From: FEN-1219 sp963728995
Lineage (GTDB): Bacteria > Pseudomonadota > Gammaproteobacteria > Steroidobacterales > Rariloculaceae
NCBI GenBank assembly: GCA_963728995.1
Contig: CAVSMD010000004.1
Span: 620,001 to 684,000, forward strand
Length of the DNA stretch: 64,000 nt
Reading direction: 5' to 3'
A model generated the notes under the pieces. It had not been told where the DNA came from. It did no database searches and worked only from the letters and a program-made list of their open reading frames with translations. How positions within the stretch are numbered: the first letter of the stretch is position 1; every line of letters begins with the position of its first letter. A program made the position numbers and the translations under genes. Of this stretch, positions 42,997 through 52,720 are shown one piece after another.

Positions 42997-45147
42997 CTAC
43001 ATCAGCTCGAGGTTGGCGTAGGCGAGCACGAGCCACTTCGTGCCCTCACGCTCGAAGTTCACCTGCACGCGCGCGTGCGCGCCGCTGCCCTCGGCGTTCA
43101 GCACGATGCCTTCGCCGAACTTGCCGTGCCGCACGCGCTGCCCAAGCCGCATCCCACCTTGGTGCGGCAACGCTTCGGCCCGACGATACAGCGGCCGCGA
43201 CACCACCATCGCGGGACGCACCTCCTCGAGCAGCTCGGTCGGAATCTCGCGCAGGAACCGCGATTGCGTGGCGAACGTCTCGACCCCATGCAAGCGCCGC
43301 TGCTCGGCGTAGGTCAGGTACAGGTCGCGGCGCGCCCGAGTGATGCCCACGTAGCAGAGCCGCCGCTCCTCCTCGAGCCCCGCAGGATCGTTCAACGAAC
43401 GCTGATGCGGGAACAGACCATCCTCCATGCCGCACAGGAAGACGAGCGAGAATTCGAGTCCCTTCGCCGAATGCAGCGTCATGAGCTGCACGCTGTCCTG
43501 GTACTCGTCCGCCTGCCCGTCGCCCGATTCGAGGACGGCGAACGCGAGAAACTCCGCGAGCGGTGGCAGCTCGGTTTGCTCGGCGCGCATGACCTCACGC
43601 GCGGCATTCACGAGCTCCTCGAGGTTCTCGACGCGCGCCTCGCCGCCCGCGTCCGCGTTCTTGCCGTGGTGAGTGATCAGCCCGCTCTTGTCGATCACTC
43701 GTGCGACCTGCTCGTGAAGACTGTCGGTCTTCGTCTCCGCGTCGAGCCGGTCGATCAGCGCAAGGAACCCCCAGACCGCCTCGGCCGCGCGCTTCGCGAA
43801 CAGCCCGTCGGCGATCAGCGTGGCCGCCGCCCGCCACAGACTCGTGCCGGCCGCTCGCGCTTGATCGCGCACGACTTCCACGGTCCGCGCACCGACGCCG
43901 CGCGGCGGCGTGTTCACGACACGCTCGAACGACGGATCATCGTCGCGGTTCGCGACGAGTCGCAGATACGCGAGCGCGTCCTTGATCTCGGCACGCTCGA
44001 AGAACCGGAGGCCGCCGTAAACGCGGTACGGAATGCTCGCCGCGAGCAGGGTTTCCTCGAACACCCTCGACTGAGCGTTCGAGCGATACAGGATTGCGAC
44101 GTCGCTACGTCTGTTGCCCTGCTCAACGTAGTCCTGGATCCGATTGATGACGAACTCGGCCTCGTCGCGCTCGTTGAAGGCGGCGTACACCCTGATCGCT
44201 GCGCCCGGTGCGCCTTCCGTCCACAGAGTCTTGCCGAGCCGCGAAGCGTTGTTCGCGATCACGGCATTGGCCGCATTCAGGATGTTGGCCGTCGACCGGT
44301 AGTTCTGCTCGAGGCGTACGACCTGCGTGCCGGGGTAGTCCTGCTGGAAGCGGTACAAATTCTCGACGCGTGCGCCGCGCCAGCGGTAGATCGACTGATC
44401 ATCGTCGCCGACGACGAACGGCTTGCCGGAGGGGCCGGCGAGCATCCGCAGCCAGCGATATTGAATCGCGTTGGTGTCCTGGAACTCGTCGACGAGCACG
44501 TGCTGGAAGCGCTGCTGATACTGCAGCCTGAGAGCCTCGTTGTCGCGCAGCAGCTCGAGGCTCTTGAGCAGCAGCTCGCCGAAGTCGATGACCGAAGCCG
44601 ACGCGCAGAGCTGCTCGTAGCGCGCGTACAGATCGATCATCTGTCGTCGACCGGCGTTACCCTCGTCGCGCAGATCCCTCGGCCTTAGACCCTCGTCCTT
44701 CTGGCCATTGATGAACCACTGGACCTCCTTCGGCACCCAGACGTTCTCGTCGAGCGTAAGCGCACGCAGCATGCGGCGGACCATCCGCAGCTGGTCTTCC
44801 GAGTCCATGATCTGGAAGCCTTCCGCCAAACCGGCCTCGCGCCAGTGAATCCTGAGCAGCCGATGCGCGAGCCCATGGAACGTGCCGATCCAGAGGTTGC
44901 GCGTCGGCACGCCGAGCAGCGCCTCGACGCGGTCGCGCATCTCGGCGGCCGCCTTGTTCGTGAACGTCACGGCCAGCACGTGCTGAGCCGCCACGCCGCC
45001 GACGCGGATGACCCAGGCGATGCGATGAACGAGCACGCGCGTCTTGCCGCTGCCCGCCCCGGCGAGCACGAGCGTCGGCCGATCGGGGGCCGTGACGGCC
45101 TCCCGCTGGGCCTCGTTCAGGGGTTCGATGATGTCGGTGACGTCCAT
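42997..45147 (-). CDS. uvrD: UvrD/Rep-type DNA helicase (superfamily I)
   Basis: 716 residues, intact. Motif I LAGAGSGKTRVLVHRIAW, motif Ia AVTFTNKAAAEM, motif II VLVDEFQDTN, motif III VVGDDDQSIYRWRGA, motif IV LEQNYRSTANIL, motif V VQLMTLHSAKGLEFSLVFL and motif VI EERRLCYVGITRARRDLYL; the C-terminal GMRLGQRVRHGKFGEGIVLNAEG is the UvrD Tudor-like RNA-polymerase-binding region. 3'-5' helicase in nucleotide excision and mismatch repair. Followed by the palindrome at 42845-42975. Confidence 0.95.
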   Translation of the reverse strand: MDVTDIIEPLNEAQREAVTAPDRPTLVLAGAGSGKTRVLVHRIAWVIRVGGVAAQHVLAVTFTNKAAAEMRDRVEALLGVPTRNLWIGTFHGLAHRLLRIHWREAGLAEGFQIMDSEDQLRMVRRMLRALTLDENVWVPKEVQWFINGQKDEGLRPRDLRDEGNAGRRQMIDLYARYEQLCASASVIDFGELLLKSLELLRDNEALRLQYQQRFQHVLVDEFQDTNAIQYRWLRMLAGPSGKPFVVGDDDQSIYRWRGARVENLYRFQQDYPGTQVVRLEQNYRSTANILNAANAVIANNASRLGKTLWTEGAPGAAIRVYAAFNERDEAEFVINRIQDYVEQGNRRSDVAILYRSNAQSRVFEETLLAASIPYRVYGGLRFFERAEIKDALAYLRLVANRDDDPSFERVVNTPPRGVGARTVEVVRDQARAAGTSLWRAAATLIADGLFAKRAAEAVWGFLALIDRLDAETKTDSLHEQVARVIDKSGLITHHGKNADAGGEARVENLEELVNAAREVMRAEQTELPPLAEFLAFAVLESGDGQADEYQDSVQLMTLHSAKGLEFSLVFLCGMEDGLFPHQRSLNDPAGLEEERRLCYVGITRARRDLYLTYAEQRRLHGVETFATQSRFLREIPTELLEEVRPAMVVSRPLYRRAEALPHQGGMRLGQRVRHGKFGEGIVLNAEGSGAHARVQVNFEREGTKWLVLAYANLELM

Positions 45148-45189
45148 GGATCGCGGAAAGCGCCGCGGCTGCGTCCTGCAGCGCGGCGA

Positions 45190-46104
45190 TCACCCCGGCC
45201 AGAGCGCGGGCACGTAGTGATCGACCAGCAGGAAGCTGAACAGCGCCATCAGATACGTAATCGAATAGCGGAACGTCGTCATCGGCGAATCCTGCCGCGG
45301 CGCGAACTTCAACTGCACGGCGTAGTAGAGGAATCCCCCGCCGAGCAGCAGAGCACCGAACAGGTACAGCTCGCCGCTCATGCCGGTGATGTAGGGCAGC
45401 ACCGTGACGCACAGCAGCAGAATCGTGTAATGGACGATGAACGACTTCGTCACCTGCTCGCCGTGCGTCACCGGCAGCATCGGGATGTCGGCTCGCTCGT
45501 AGTCGCTGCGGCGCGCGATCGCGAGCGCCCAGAAATGCGGCGGCGTCCAGGTGAAGATGATCAGGAACAGCAGCAACGCGTAGCCGTCCACGTGACCCGT
45601 GACCGCGGTCCAGCCGAGCACGGGCGGTGCGGCGCCCGCGGCGCCGCCGATCACGATGTTCTGCGGCGTGGCGCGCTTCAGCCAGACCGTATAGATGATC
45701 GCGTAGCCGATCAGGGAGAGGAAAGTGAGCGCGGCGGTGAGCGCATTCACGAACATCGCCAGCACGCCGATGCCTGCGAGCCCGAGCGTCATGGCGAAGG
45801 CAAGGGCGTCGCGCTCGTGCACACGCCCGGTCGGCAGCGGCCGGTTCCTCGTGCGCGCCATTTGCGCATCGATTCGCTGATCGATGACTTGGTTCACGAC
45901 GGCGGCCGCGGCGGCCGTGAGACCGATGCCGACGCTGCCGGCGACCAGCAGCTCCCAGGGGACCATGCCCGGCGTGGCCAGGAACATGCCGACGATCGCC
46001 GTGAACACGAGCAGCTGGACGACCCCCGGCTTCGTCAGCAGGTAGTAGTCGCGCCACCGCGCGGTAGGCGTGGCGCTAACGTTGCCTAATTCTTTGGTTA
46101 GCAT
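45190..46104 (-). CDS. ctaB: Protoheme IX farnesyltransferase (heme O synthase)
   Basis: 304 residues from ATG 46104; UbiA-superfamily prenyltransferase with NQVIDQRIDAQMARTRNRPLPTG (the N-x-x-x-D-x-x-x-D metal site), IYTVWLKRATPQNIVIGGAAGA and TWTPPHFWALAI. Adds farnesyl to heme b to make heme O, the precursor of heme a for the oxidases in this window. It overlaps ctaA by 29 bases. Last gene of the second oxidase cluster. Confidence 0.95.
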   Translation of the reverse strand: MLTKELGNVSATPTARWRDYYLLTKPGVVQLLVFTAIVGMFLATPGMVPWELLVAGSVGIGLTAAAAAVVNQVIDQRIDAQMARTRNRPLPTGRVHERDALAFAMTLGLAGIGVLAMFVNALTAALTFLSLIGYAIIYTVWLKRATPQNIVIGGAAGAAPPVLGWTAVTGHVDGYALLLFLIIFTWTPPHFWALAIARRSDYERADIPMLPVTHGEQVTKSFIVHYTILLLCVTVLPYITGMSGELYLFGALLLGGGFLYYAVQLKFAPRQDSPMTTFRYSITYLMALFSFLLVDHYVPALWPG

Positions 46105-47053
46105 TGACGACCGAGAGCAGCAGCAGCGCCGCGCCGCCGTTGTGCGCGACGGCAACGGCCAGTGGGACACCGAATACCACGATACTAACACCGAGGCTCG
46201 CCTGCAGCAGGAGCAGCGCCAGCACGGCGAGGCCGTCGAAGCGCGTGGCTGCCTCGCGCGCAAGCCGCCAGCCAAGCAGCGCGATCAGCACGATCGCGAC
46301 CACGGCGCCGAGCCGATGGGTGAAGTGAATGGCCACACGGGCCGGATAGTCGAGCACGCCACCCTCGTACGAGACGCCGAGGTTGCGCCACAGCACGAAG
46401 CCGTCCTTGAAGTCGGCGATCGCCGGCCACCATTGCGTCTGACACGTGGGGAAGTCGGGGCAGGCCAGGGCCGCGTAGTTCGCGCTGGTCCAGCCGCCGA
46501 GCGCGATCTGCAGCACGAGCGCCGTGGCGGCCGCGAGCCCGAGCGCGCGCAGTGCTGTCGACGGCGACGGCACGCGGGTCTGCCGCCAGCGGCCGAGCGC
46601 GAACAGGAGCGCGAGCGTCGTGAGGCCGCCGAACAGATGCGCCACCACGACGATCGGTTTCAGCAGCAGCGTCACGGTCCACATGCCGAGCAGCCCCTGG
46701 AAGATCACGAGCGCGACGAGCGCGAGCGGGACACGCCACGGCTGCTCGGGATCCCGGCGGTTGCGCCAGGCGAGCACGCCGAGGCCCACGCAGACGAGCC
46801 CGAGCGTGCTCGCGAGATAGCGGTGGATCATCTCGCGCCACGCCTTGCCGGTCTCGAGCGGCCGCGAGCTCGCGTGCTTACCGAGCTCGGCGGCCGGTGT
46901 GGACTGATCCGGCACCACGAGCCGCCCGTAGCAGCCGGGCCAATCGGGACACCCGAGCCCCGCGTCCGTCAGCCGCACATAGGCGCCGAGCATCACGACC
47001 GCGAGCGCGAGCAGCGTGCCCAAGCGCGCAAGGCGAACGAATAGCTTGCTCAT
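46076..47053 (-). CDS. ctaA: Heme A synthase (COX15/CtaA family)
   Basis: 325 residues and eight helices. MLGAYVRLTDAGLGCPDWPGCYG near the N-terminus, EMIHRYLASTLGLV (heme-ligand His), VVVAHLFGGLTTLAL, ACPDFPTCQTQWWP, IHFTHRLGAVVAI and VAHNGGAALLLL supply the conserved histidines. Oxidises the heme O methyl group to formyl. Start overlaps the end of the SCO-like gene by four bases. Confidence 0.94.
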   Translation of the reverse strand: MSKLFVRLARLGTLLALAVVMLGAYVRLTDAGLGCPDWPGCYGRLVVPDQSTPAAELGKHASSRPLETGKAWREMIHRYLASTLGLVCVGLGVLAWRNRRDPEQPWRVPLALVALVIFQGLLGMWTVTLLLKPIVVVAHLFGGLTTLALLFALGRWRQTRVPSPSTALRALGLAAATALVLQIALGGWTSANYAALACPDFPTCQTQWWPAIADFKDGFVLWRNLGVSYEGGVLDYPARVAIHFTHRLGAVVAIVLIALLGWRLAREAATRFDGLAVLALLLLQASLGVSIVVFGVPLAVAVAHNGGAALLLLSVVNANQRIRQR

Positions 47054-47598
47054 GAGCCTGTTCCGGATCCCGCCAGCAACCGCTTGAGGTCGCGCAATAA
47101 TTCTTTTTGCTCGACGTCCACCGGGTAGCTCAGGATCACGTCGCCCCGCGGGTCCGCCAGGTACACACGGCCGTTGCCGATCCCTTCGGGACCGAGCGCC
47201 TCGGCCACGTCGCGGCCGGGCAACTCATCGAGCCGCTGGACGGCAAGTGCTGGGTCGGTAAAGCCCGGCTCCGCGCCTGCGTACCACAGCGCGCGCTGCA
47301 CGTGCTCTTGATCCTTGCCGAGGGCCTGTTGGACCTGCAGGAGCCGAGTCAGCTCCCGCGCGCACTGCTGCTCGCACGGGGCCATTCTTGCATAGATCAA
47401 CTGCCACCGGTACGCGCCGGCGGTCCCCCTGAGCCATGCGGCCGGGAGCGGCACGGGCGTGCTCAGCAGCTCGCGTTTGCCCGGCAGCTGCGGCATCCAG
47501 TCGAGGCTCCACGGGCCGTAGTACAACAGCATCGCGAGGCCGAACGGCCCGAAGCAGGCCGAGGCGATGAGCCACGGCACGAGCGCCTTGCGTCTCAC
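47050..47598 (-). CDS. Single-span thioredoxin/SCO-like protein of the cox cluster
   Basis: 182 residues from GTG 47598 (GTGA overlap with the SURF1 stop). N-terminal membrane helix ALVPWLIASACFGPFGLAMLLYY, then a periplasmic domain containing MAPCEQQCARELTRLLQ, a CxxxC as in SCO copper chaperones, and GNGRVYLADPRGDVILSYP, the typical thioredoxin-fold ending. The equivalent position in the Pseudomonas cox locus also has a hypothetical gene. A role in CuA loading or as a thiol reductase is inferred. Confidence 0.75.
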   Translation of the reverse strand: MRRKALVPWLIASACFGPFGLAMLLYYGPWSLDWMPQLPGKRELLSTPVPLPAAWLRGTAGAYRWQLIYARMAPCEQQCARELTRLLQVQQALGKDQEHVQRALWYAGAEPGFTDPALAVQRLDELPGRDVAEALGPEGIGNGRVYLADPRGDVILSYPVDVEQKELLRDLKRLLAGSGTGS

Positions 47599-48323
47599 GC
47601 TGGACGCCTCGCGGCGCGAAACGTCATCGTCACGGCCGCGAGCCCGGCGCCGGCGGCCAGCAGCCACCACTGGCCAGCGTACGCGAGGTGGCGCTCGGGG
47701 CCCAAGCCCGGCGCCTGCCAATCGCGCACGTAGCCGTCGGGCTCGGCGGGATCGAGCAATAGCTGGTAGTCGAACAGCGGCTCGCCGACGCGCTCCGCCA
47801 ACTCCTCGGCCGTCGGGTACTCCACGACGGCGACCCGCGCCCCCGCAGCCGCAGTCGTGGGCTCGCCAAGCTTCATGCCCGGTCGTGGCAGCCGCTCGAT
47901 GCGGCCCGTAACCCTGCGGGACGCGGTGCCGACCTCGACTTGCGGCAGAATCCGCCGATCGAGGCCGGCCGTGACCCAGCCCCTATTCACGAGCAACCAG
48001 CGCAACGCGCCGTCGACGCGCAGCGGCGTCAACACGTGATAGCCGGCGACGCCGTCGTGCAGCATATTGTCGAGCAGAAACTGCGGGGCGGCCACGTAGG
48101 ATCCTCGCACCGCGAGCCGACGAAAACGCTCGCCGTCGCCCATCGCTCCCGGCGGCGTTTGCAATGCCGGCGCGGTCGCACCGACCGCGAAGCGCGCCGC
48201 CGTGTCGCGGCTTTCATCGGCACGGCGCAGCTGCCACGAACCGAGGTAGCCGAACAACGCTGCGAGCAGCACGAGGCCGACGATCGCGATCAGGGTCCGA
48301 ACCGAAAAACCCGCGAGAGTCAC
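47595..48323 (-). CDS. SURF1 family oxidase assembly protein
   Basis: 242 residues with a helix at each end. TLIAIVGLVLLAALFGYLGSWQLRRADES at the N-terminus is the family signature, followed by RLAVRGSYVAAPQFLLDNM, GYHVLTPLRVDGALRWLLVNRGWV and the C-terminal HLAYAGQWWLLAAGAGLAAV. Assists heme a insertion into subunit I. Starts 38 bp from the divergent DUF2909 gene. Confidence 0.93.
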   Translation of the reverse strand: MTLAGFSVRTLIAIVGLVLLAALFGYLGSWQLRRADESRDTAARFAVGATAPALQTPPGAMGDGERFRRLAVRGSYVAAPQFLLDNMLHDGVAGYHVLTPLRVDGALRWLLVNRGWVTAGLDRRILPQVEVGTASRRVTGRIERLPRPGMKLGEPTTAAAGARVAVVEYPTAEELAERVGEPLFDYQLLLDPAEPDGYVRDWQAPGLGPERHLAYAGQWWLLAAGAGLAAVTMTFRAARRPA

Positions 48324-48361
48324 GCTAGAATGCCCGCACTGAATCGCCTGTCGGGGAAACG

Positions 48362-48565
48362 ATGGTGCTCGCCGTCATCTTCTTCGCCGCTATCCTCGCG
48401 AGCCTGGCCGTGGCGCTCGTGGCGCTGTTTCGTCGCGGCGACGATTCGCAAACGATGCTCCGCGCGCTGACCATTCGCGTAAGCCTGTCGGTGCTGTTCT
48501 TCCTGCTGCTGCTGCTCGGTTGGTACCTTGGGGTGATCGAGCCACACGGTCTCGGCGGTCGTTAG
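48362..48565 (+). CDS. DUF2909 twin-transmembrane protein
   Basis: 67 residues: two helices, VLAVIFFAAILASLAVALVALF and VSLSVLFFLLLLLGWYLGVI, joined by RRGDDSQTMLRALTIR. This small protein is usually found in cox clusters. It is the only plus-strand gene between ctaC and ctaB, lying divergently from SURF1 and converging on ctaE with 20 bp between stops. Role unknown, probably oxidase assembly. Confidence 0.85.
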   Translation: MVLAVIFFAAILASLAVALVALFRRGDDSQTMLRALTIRVSLSVLFFLLLLLGWYLGVIEPHGLGGR

Positions 48566-48585
48566 CCGCGTCGCGAGCACCCGGC

Positions 48586-49446
48586 CTACAGCCAGTAGAC
48601 GAAGAAGAACAGACCGAGCCACACCACGTCGACAAAGTGCCAATACCATGCCACGGCTTCGAATGCGAAGTGCCGCTCGGGCGTGAAGTGGCCGCGCAGC
48701 ACACGCAGCCAGATCACTACCAGCATCAGCGCCCCGAGCGTCACGTGCAGGCCGTGGAAGCCCGTCAACATGAAGAACGTGCCGCCATAGATACCGCTGT
48801 CGAGGCGCAGACCAAGCTCCGTATAGGCGTGGATGTACTCGCGCGCTTGAAACGCGAGGAAGATGAAGCCAAGCACGAACGTCGCGGCCAGCCAGAAGAT
48901 CAGCGTGGCGCGATGCTGCGCGCGCAGCGCATGGTGCGCGATCGTGATCGTGACGCCGGAGAGCAGCAGGATCGCGGTGTTCATGGCCGGGATGCCCCAC
49001 GCTTCCATGCGCTCCACCAGGTGGCCCTTCGGGCCCACCGACGGCCACGCATTCTCGAAATTCGGCCAAATCAGCACATGCGTGAAGAAATTGTCGCCTT
49101 CTCCCGCAAGCCAAGGCGTCACGAGCACGCGCGTGTAGAACAACGCCCCGAAGAACACGCCGAAGAACATCACCTCGGAGAAGATGAACCAGCTCATGCC
49201 CCAGCGGAACGACGAATCGACCTTGAGGTTGTACAGGCCGCGCTGGTTCTCCGCGATCACCGTCGCGAACCAGCCGAAGATCATGAGTAGCAGCAACGCG
49301 AAGCCGACGACCGCAACCCAGGAACCCACACCGAACTGGTTCAGCCAGAGCGCCGTGCCGGCCACCATCGTGAACAAGCCGACCGAGCCTATGATCGGCC
49401 AGCGCGTGCCGTGCGGCACGTAGTAGTGTGAAGGCGCGTGTTCCAT
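48586..49446 (-). CDS. ctaE: Cytochrome c oxidase subunit III (second oxidase)
   Basis: 286 residues from ATG 49446 (MEHAPSHYYVPHGTRWPIIG), seven helices. WGMSWFIFSEVMFFGVFFGALFY, NTAILLLSGVTITIAHHALR, FQAREYIHAYTELGLRLDSGIYG and FFMLTGFHGLHVTLGALMLVV are standard, ending EAVAWYWHFVDVVWLGLFFFVYWL. The full-length seven-helix form, unlike the two shorter ones at 32.5-34 kb. Confidence 0.95.
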   Translation of the reverse strand: MEHAPSHYYVPHGTRWPIIGSVGLFTMVAGTALWLNQFGVGSWVAVVGFALLLLMIFGWFATVIAENQRGLYNLKVDSSFRWGMSWFIFSEVMFFGVFFGALFYTRVLVTPWLAGEGDNFFTHVLIWPNFENAWPSVGPKGHLVERMEAWGIPAMNTAILLLSGVTITIAHHALRAQHRATLIFWLAATFVLGFIFLAFQAREYIHAYTELGLRLDSGIYGGTFFMLTGFHGLHVTLGALMLVVIWLRVLRGHFTPERHFAFEAVAWYWHFVDVVWLGLFFFVYWL

Positions 49447-49460
49447 GGCGACTCTGGTCC

Positions 49461-49982
49461 TCAATCAGCCGAAACTGCGAAATAGGTGTACGACAGCGAC
49501 AGCGTGTCGATATCGGCCGGCAGCTCGGGTGCGACTTGGAATACGACCTTCAGATCGCGCTCCTCGTTCGGCTCGAACTCCTGGCTCGTGAAGCAGAAAC
49601 ATTCCGTCTTGTGAAAATAGTGCGCGGCGGTGCCCGGTGCGATGCTCGGCACGGCCTGACCGACGCGGCGCGTGCCGCGCAGGTTGCGCACGTGGAAGTG
49701 CGCTTCGTTGAGCTCCCCGGGGTGCACGTCGAGATGGCTGACCTCGGATTCGAACTGCCATGCGCCGCCGCGGCCCACCGATGCGAGGAACTCCACCCGC
49801 ACGACACGGCTCGGATCCGGCTTTACGACGACCACGGACGCGGCATTCGCCGTCTTGCCTTGCAGGCCCGTGAGCGCGCAGAACACGTCGTACAGCGGCA
49901 CGAGCGCGAAGCCGAAGGCGAACATCGCCATGCCAAGCCCGGCGAGCTTCAGAGGTAGATGGCGATCGGTGCTCCGCGACAT
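49461..49982 (-). CDS. ctaG: Cytochrome c oxidase assembly protein CtaG/Cox11
   Basis: 173 residues: one N-terminal helix (LAGLGMAMFAFGFALVPLYDVFC), then a periplasmic domain with the copper-binding HKTECFCFTSQEFEPNEERDL. Delivers copper to the CuB site of subunit I. 14 bp upstream of ctaE. Confidence 0.95.
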   Translation of the reverse strand: MSRSTDRHLPLKLAGLGMAMFAFGFALVPLYDVFCALTGLQGKTANAASVVVVKPDPSRVVRVEFLASVGRGGAWQFESEVSHLDVHPGELNEAHFHVRNLRGTRRVGQAVPSIAPGTAAHYFHKTECFCFTSQEFEPNEERDLKVVFQVAPELPADIDTLSLSYTYFAVSAD

Positions 49983-49994
49983 ACGGGCGTCCAG

Positions 49995-50165
49995 CTAGTG
50001 CGCCAGGGCGCGCAAAACGCTCCAGCCGATGTAACCGAGATAGCACGCGACCACGAACGCGGCGAGCCACCAGGCGTTGCGTCGCGCTCTCGCCGGCGCC
50101 TCGCGCTCGACGCTACCCGAGCGTCCTACCGGGGTGGCCGTGGCGTGTTGCGGCTCGATCCTCAT
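49995..50165 (-). CDS. Small single-span protein between ctaD and ctaG
   Basis: 56 residues; ATG 50163-50165 overlaps the ctaD TGA. Basic N-terminus REAPARARRNA, then one helix WWLAAFVVACYLGYIGWSVL. Position and size match the 'cytochrome oxidase small assembly protein' slot of proteobacterial cox clusters, but the sequence is too short for a firm family call. Confidence 0.6.
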   Translation of the reverse strand: MRIEPQHATATPVGRSGSVEREAPARARRNAWWLAAFVVACYLGYIGWSVLRALAH

Positions 50166-51752
50166 TGAACGACCGGCGGCTCGTCGAACGTGTGATGCGG
50201 TGCCGGCGACGGCACCGTCCACTCGAGGCCATGGGCCCCTTCCCACACACGCGCCGTCGCCTTCTCGCCGCCGCGCGCGCATTTGATGATGACGTACACG
50301 AACAGCAGCTGCGACAACCCCAGGCCGAAGGCGCCGATGCTCGAGACCATGTTGAAGTCCGTGAACTGCACCGCGTAGTCGGGGATGCGGCGCGGCATGC
50401 CGGCGAGCCCCAGGAAGTGCTGCGGGAAGAACGTCACGTTCACGAAAATCGCGGTCAGCCAGAAATGCAGCTTGCCGAGCCTCTCGTCGTACATGTGGCC
50501 CGTCATCTTCGGCAGCCAGTAGTAGGCGCCCGCGAACGCGCCGAACAGTCCGCCCGGCACGAGCACGTAGTGGAAGTGCGCGACGACGAAGTAGGTGTCG
50601 TGGTACTGAATGTCGGCCGGCGCGATCGCGAGCATCAGACCCGAGAAGCCGCCGAGCGTGAACAGGAACAGGAACGCCAGCGCGTACAGCATCGGCGTCT
50701 CGAACGTCAGGGAGCCCCTCCACAGCGTCGCCGTCCAGTTGAACACTTTCACGCCGGTCGGGATCGCAATGATCATCGTGCTCAGCATGAAGAACAGCTG
50801 CCCGCCGAGCGGCATGCCCACCGTGAACATGTGGTGCGCCCAGACGACGAGCGACAGGAACGCGATGCTCGCCGTGGCGTAGACCATCGCCGCATAGCCG
50901 AACAGCGGCTTGCGCGAGAACGTCGGAATGACTTCGGAGACGATGCCGAAAGCCGGCAGGATGATGATGTACACCTCGGGGTGACCGAAGAACCAGAAGA
51001 TGTGCTGGAACATCAGCGGATCGCCGCCACCCGCCGCCGAGAAGAAGCTCGTGCCGAAGAACCGGTCGGTGATCAGCATCGTCACGCCGCCGGCGAGCAC
51101 GGGCATCGCGAGCAGCAGCAGATACGCCGTGATCAGCCAGGTCCAAACGAACATCGGCATCTTGAGCAACGACATGCCGGGCGCGCGCAGGTTCATGATC
51201 GTGACGATGATGTTGATCGCCGCGAGGATCGACGAGACGCCGAGCAGGTGCACAGCGAACATCGCGAACGGGAAACGCGTCGCCGGTCTGCAGCACGAGC
51301 GGCGGATACAGCGTCCAGCCGCCGGCCGGTCCACCGCCCGGCAGGAACAGCGTCAGCACCAGCAACGTCGCGGCGAACGGCAGCAGCCAGAACGACCAGT
51401 TGTTGAGCCGCGGCAGCGCCATGTCGGGCGCGCCGATCATCAGCGGAATGAACCAGTTCGCGAAGCCCGCGAACGCGGGCATGATCATGCCGAACACCAT
51501 GACCAGCGCGTGCACGGTCGTCATCTGGTTGAAGAAGGCCGGGTTCACGAACTGCAGGCCCGGCTGGAACAGCTCGGCGCGGATCACGAGCGCCATTGCG
51601 CCGCCGACGAACAGCATCAGCAGGCTGAACGACAGATACAGCGTGCCGATGTCCTTGTGGTTCGTGGTCGTGATCCAGCGCATGATCCATGCGAGCGCGC
51701 CGTGGCGCTCGCCGTGGCCATGGGCATGGGAATCGATTGCCGTGCTGCTCAT
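50162..51752 (-). CDS. ctaD: Cytochrome c oxidase subunit I (second oxidase), frame broken once
   Basis: 529 residues when corrected. WITTTNHKDIGTLYL start region, TVHALVMVFGMIMPAFAG, GAPDMALPRLNNWSFWL (full D-channel motif), FWFFGHPEVYIIILPAFGI, VWAHHMFTVGM and YFVVAHFHYVL carry the heme and CuB ligands. The frame changes at the AAA at 51273-51275 (TTT on the coding strand); one T fewer joins TGDAFPFAMF to AVHLLGVSSILAAINI. 49 bp after ctaC. Confidence 0.95.
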
Positions 51753-51801
51753 TCCAGATCTTCCTTGTTGCGGTACGCGCGTCCGAGCACGGGAGAGCCC
51801 A

Positions 51802-52617
51802 TCATTGGGCGAGCGAGCTCACTTCTGCCCGCTGTTTGCGGAGCCAGTCGTCGTACTCCGCGCGGCTCGTGACGCGGACGACGATCGGCATGAACCCGTG
51901 GTCCATGCCGCACAGCTCGGCACACTGGCCCCGATACGTGCCTTCGGTATCGGCTTTGAACCAGGTCTCGTTGATGAAGCCCGGAATGCCGTCCTTCTTG
52001 ACGCCGAACGCCGGCATCCACCACGAGTGAATCACGTCCGCGGCGGTCACGAGCAGCCGTACTTTGGTGTCGACCGGCACGACGAGCGGGTTGTCGACAT
52101 CGAGCAGATAGTGCTCGACCGTGTTCGGGTCGATACCCGAGCCCAGCTTACGGGCCGCATTGCTGTCCCGCTTCAGCGTGCTGAAGAACCGCACGCCGTC
52201 GTCGATGTAGTCGTACTGCCAACGCCATTGGAACCCCGTGACCTTGATCGTCAGCTGCGAGCCGCGCGTGTCCTCCATCGCCACCAGCGTCCTGGCTGCC
52301 GGGATCGCCATCGCGACCAGAATGACGGCCGGAATCACGGTCCAGATGACCTCGACGGTGTAGCTGTGCGTGAACTTGGCGGGCGTGGCGCCCTTCGACT
52401 TCCTGAACTTCAGGATCGCGTAAACCATGGCGCCGTACACGCCGACGCCGATGACGACGCAGACCCACAAGATCAGCATGTGGAGGTCGTAGATGTCGTG
52501 GCTCGTCGTGGTAACGCCGCGCGTCATGTTCAGTCCGAGATCGGACCAAGCGGGACCGGCGGCGGAGACGCCGAGCACGCCCAAGGCGAGGGTGAAAAAA
52601 CGAGTCCTGTTGGTCAT
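51802..52617 (-). CDS. ctaC: Cytochrome c oxidase subunit II (second oxidase)
   Basis: 271 residues: signal FFTLALGVLGVSAAGPAWS, two membrane helices (ILWVCVVIGVGVYGAMVYAIL, TVIPAVILVAMAIPAAR) and a CuA domain with AADVIHSWWMPAFG and CAELCGMDHGFMPIVV. No heme c domain, in contrast to the subunit II at 29.4 kb, so this is a standard aa3-type enzyme fed by soluble cytochrome c. First gene of the cluster; 103 bp of upstream sequence without obvious structure precede it. Confidence 0.95.
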   Translation of the reverse strand: MTNRTRFFTLALGVLGVSAAGPAWSDLGLNMTRGVTTTSHDIYDLHMLILWVCVVIGVGVYGAMVYAILKFRKSKGATPAKFTHSYTVEVIWTVIPAVILVAMAIPAARTLVAMEDTRGSQLTIKVTGFQWRWQYDYIDDGVRFFSTLKRDSNAARKLGSGIDPNTVEHYLLDVDNPLVVPVDTKVRLLVTAADVIHSWWMPAFGVKKDGIPGFINETWFKADTEGTYRGQCAELCGMDHGFMPIVVRVTSRAEYDDWLRKQRAEVSSLAQ

Positions 52618-52720
52618 GCGTCCTGCATTTTTGATTGGTGCGCCGGCGCGAGCGCCGACGCGGGCGCGCGAATTCTAGCAGAACCCCGGCATGCGCCAGC
52701 CAGAAACGCCGAAATCCGGC

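Noticed and set aside
50165..51406. Long plus-strand open frame of 413 codons opposite ctaD
   Set aside because: It is His/Glu/Arg-rich antisense of a conserved gene, with no family resemblance; the same applies to the long opposite-strand frames at 39927-41192, 42832-44688, 53938-54700 and 58787-60232, all high-GC shadows.
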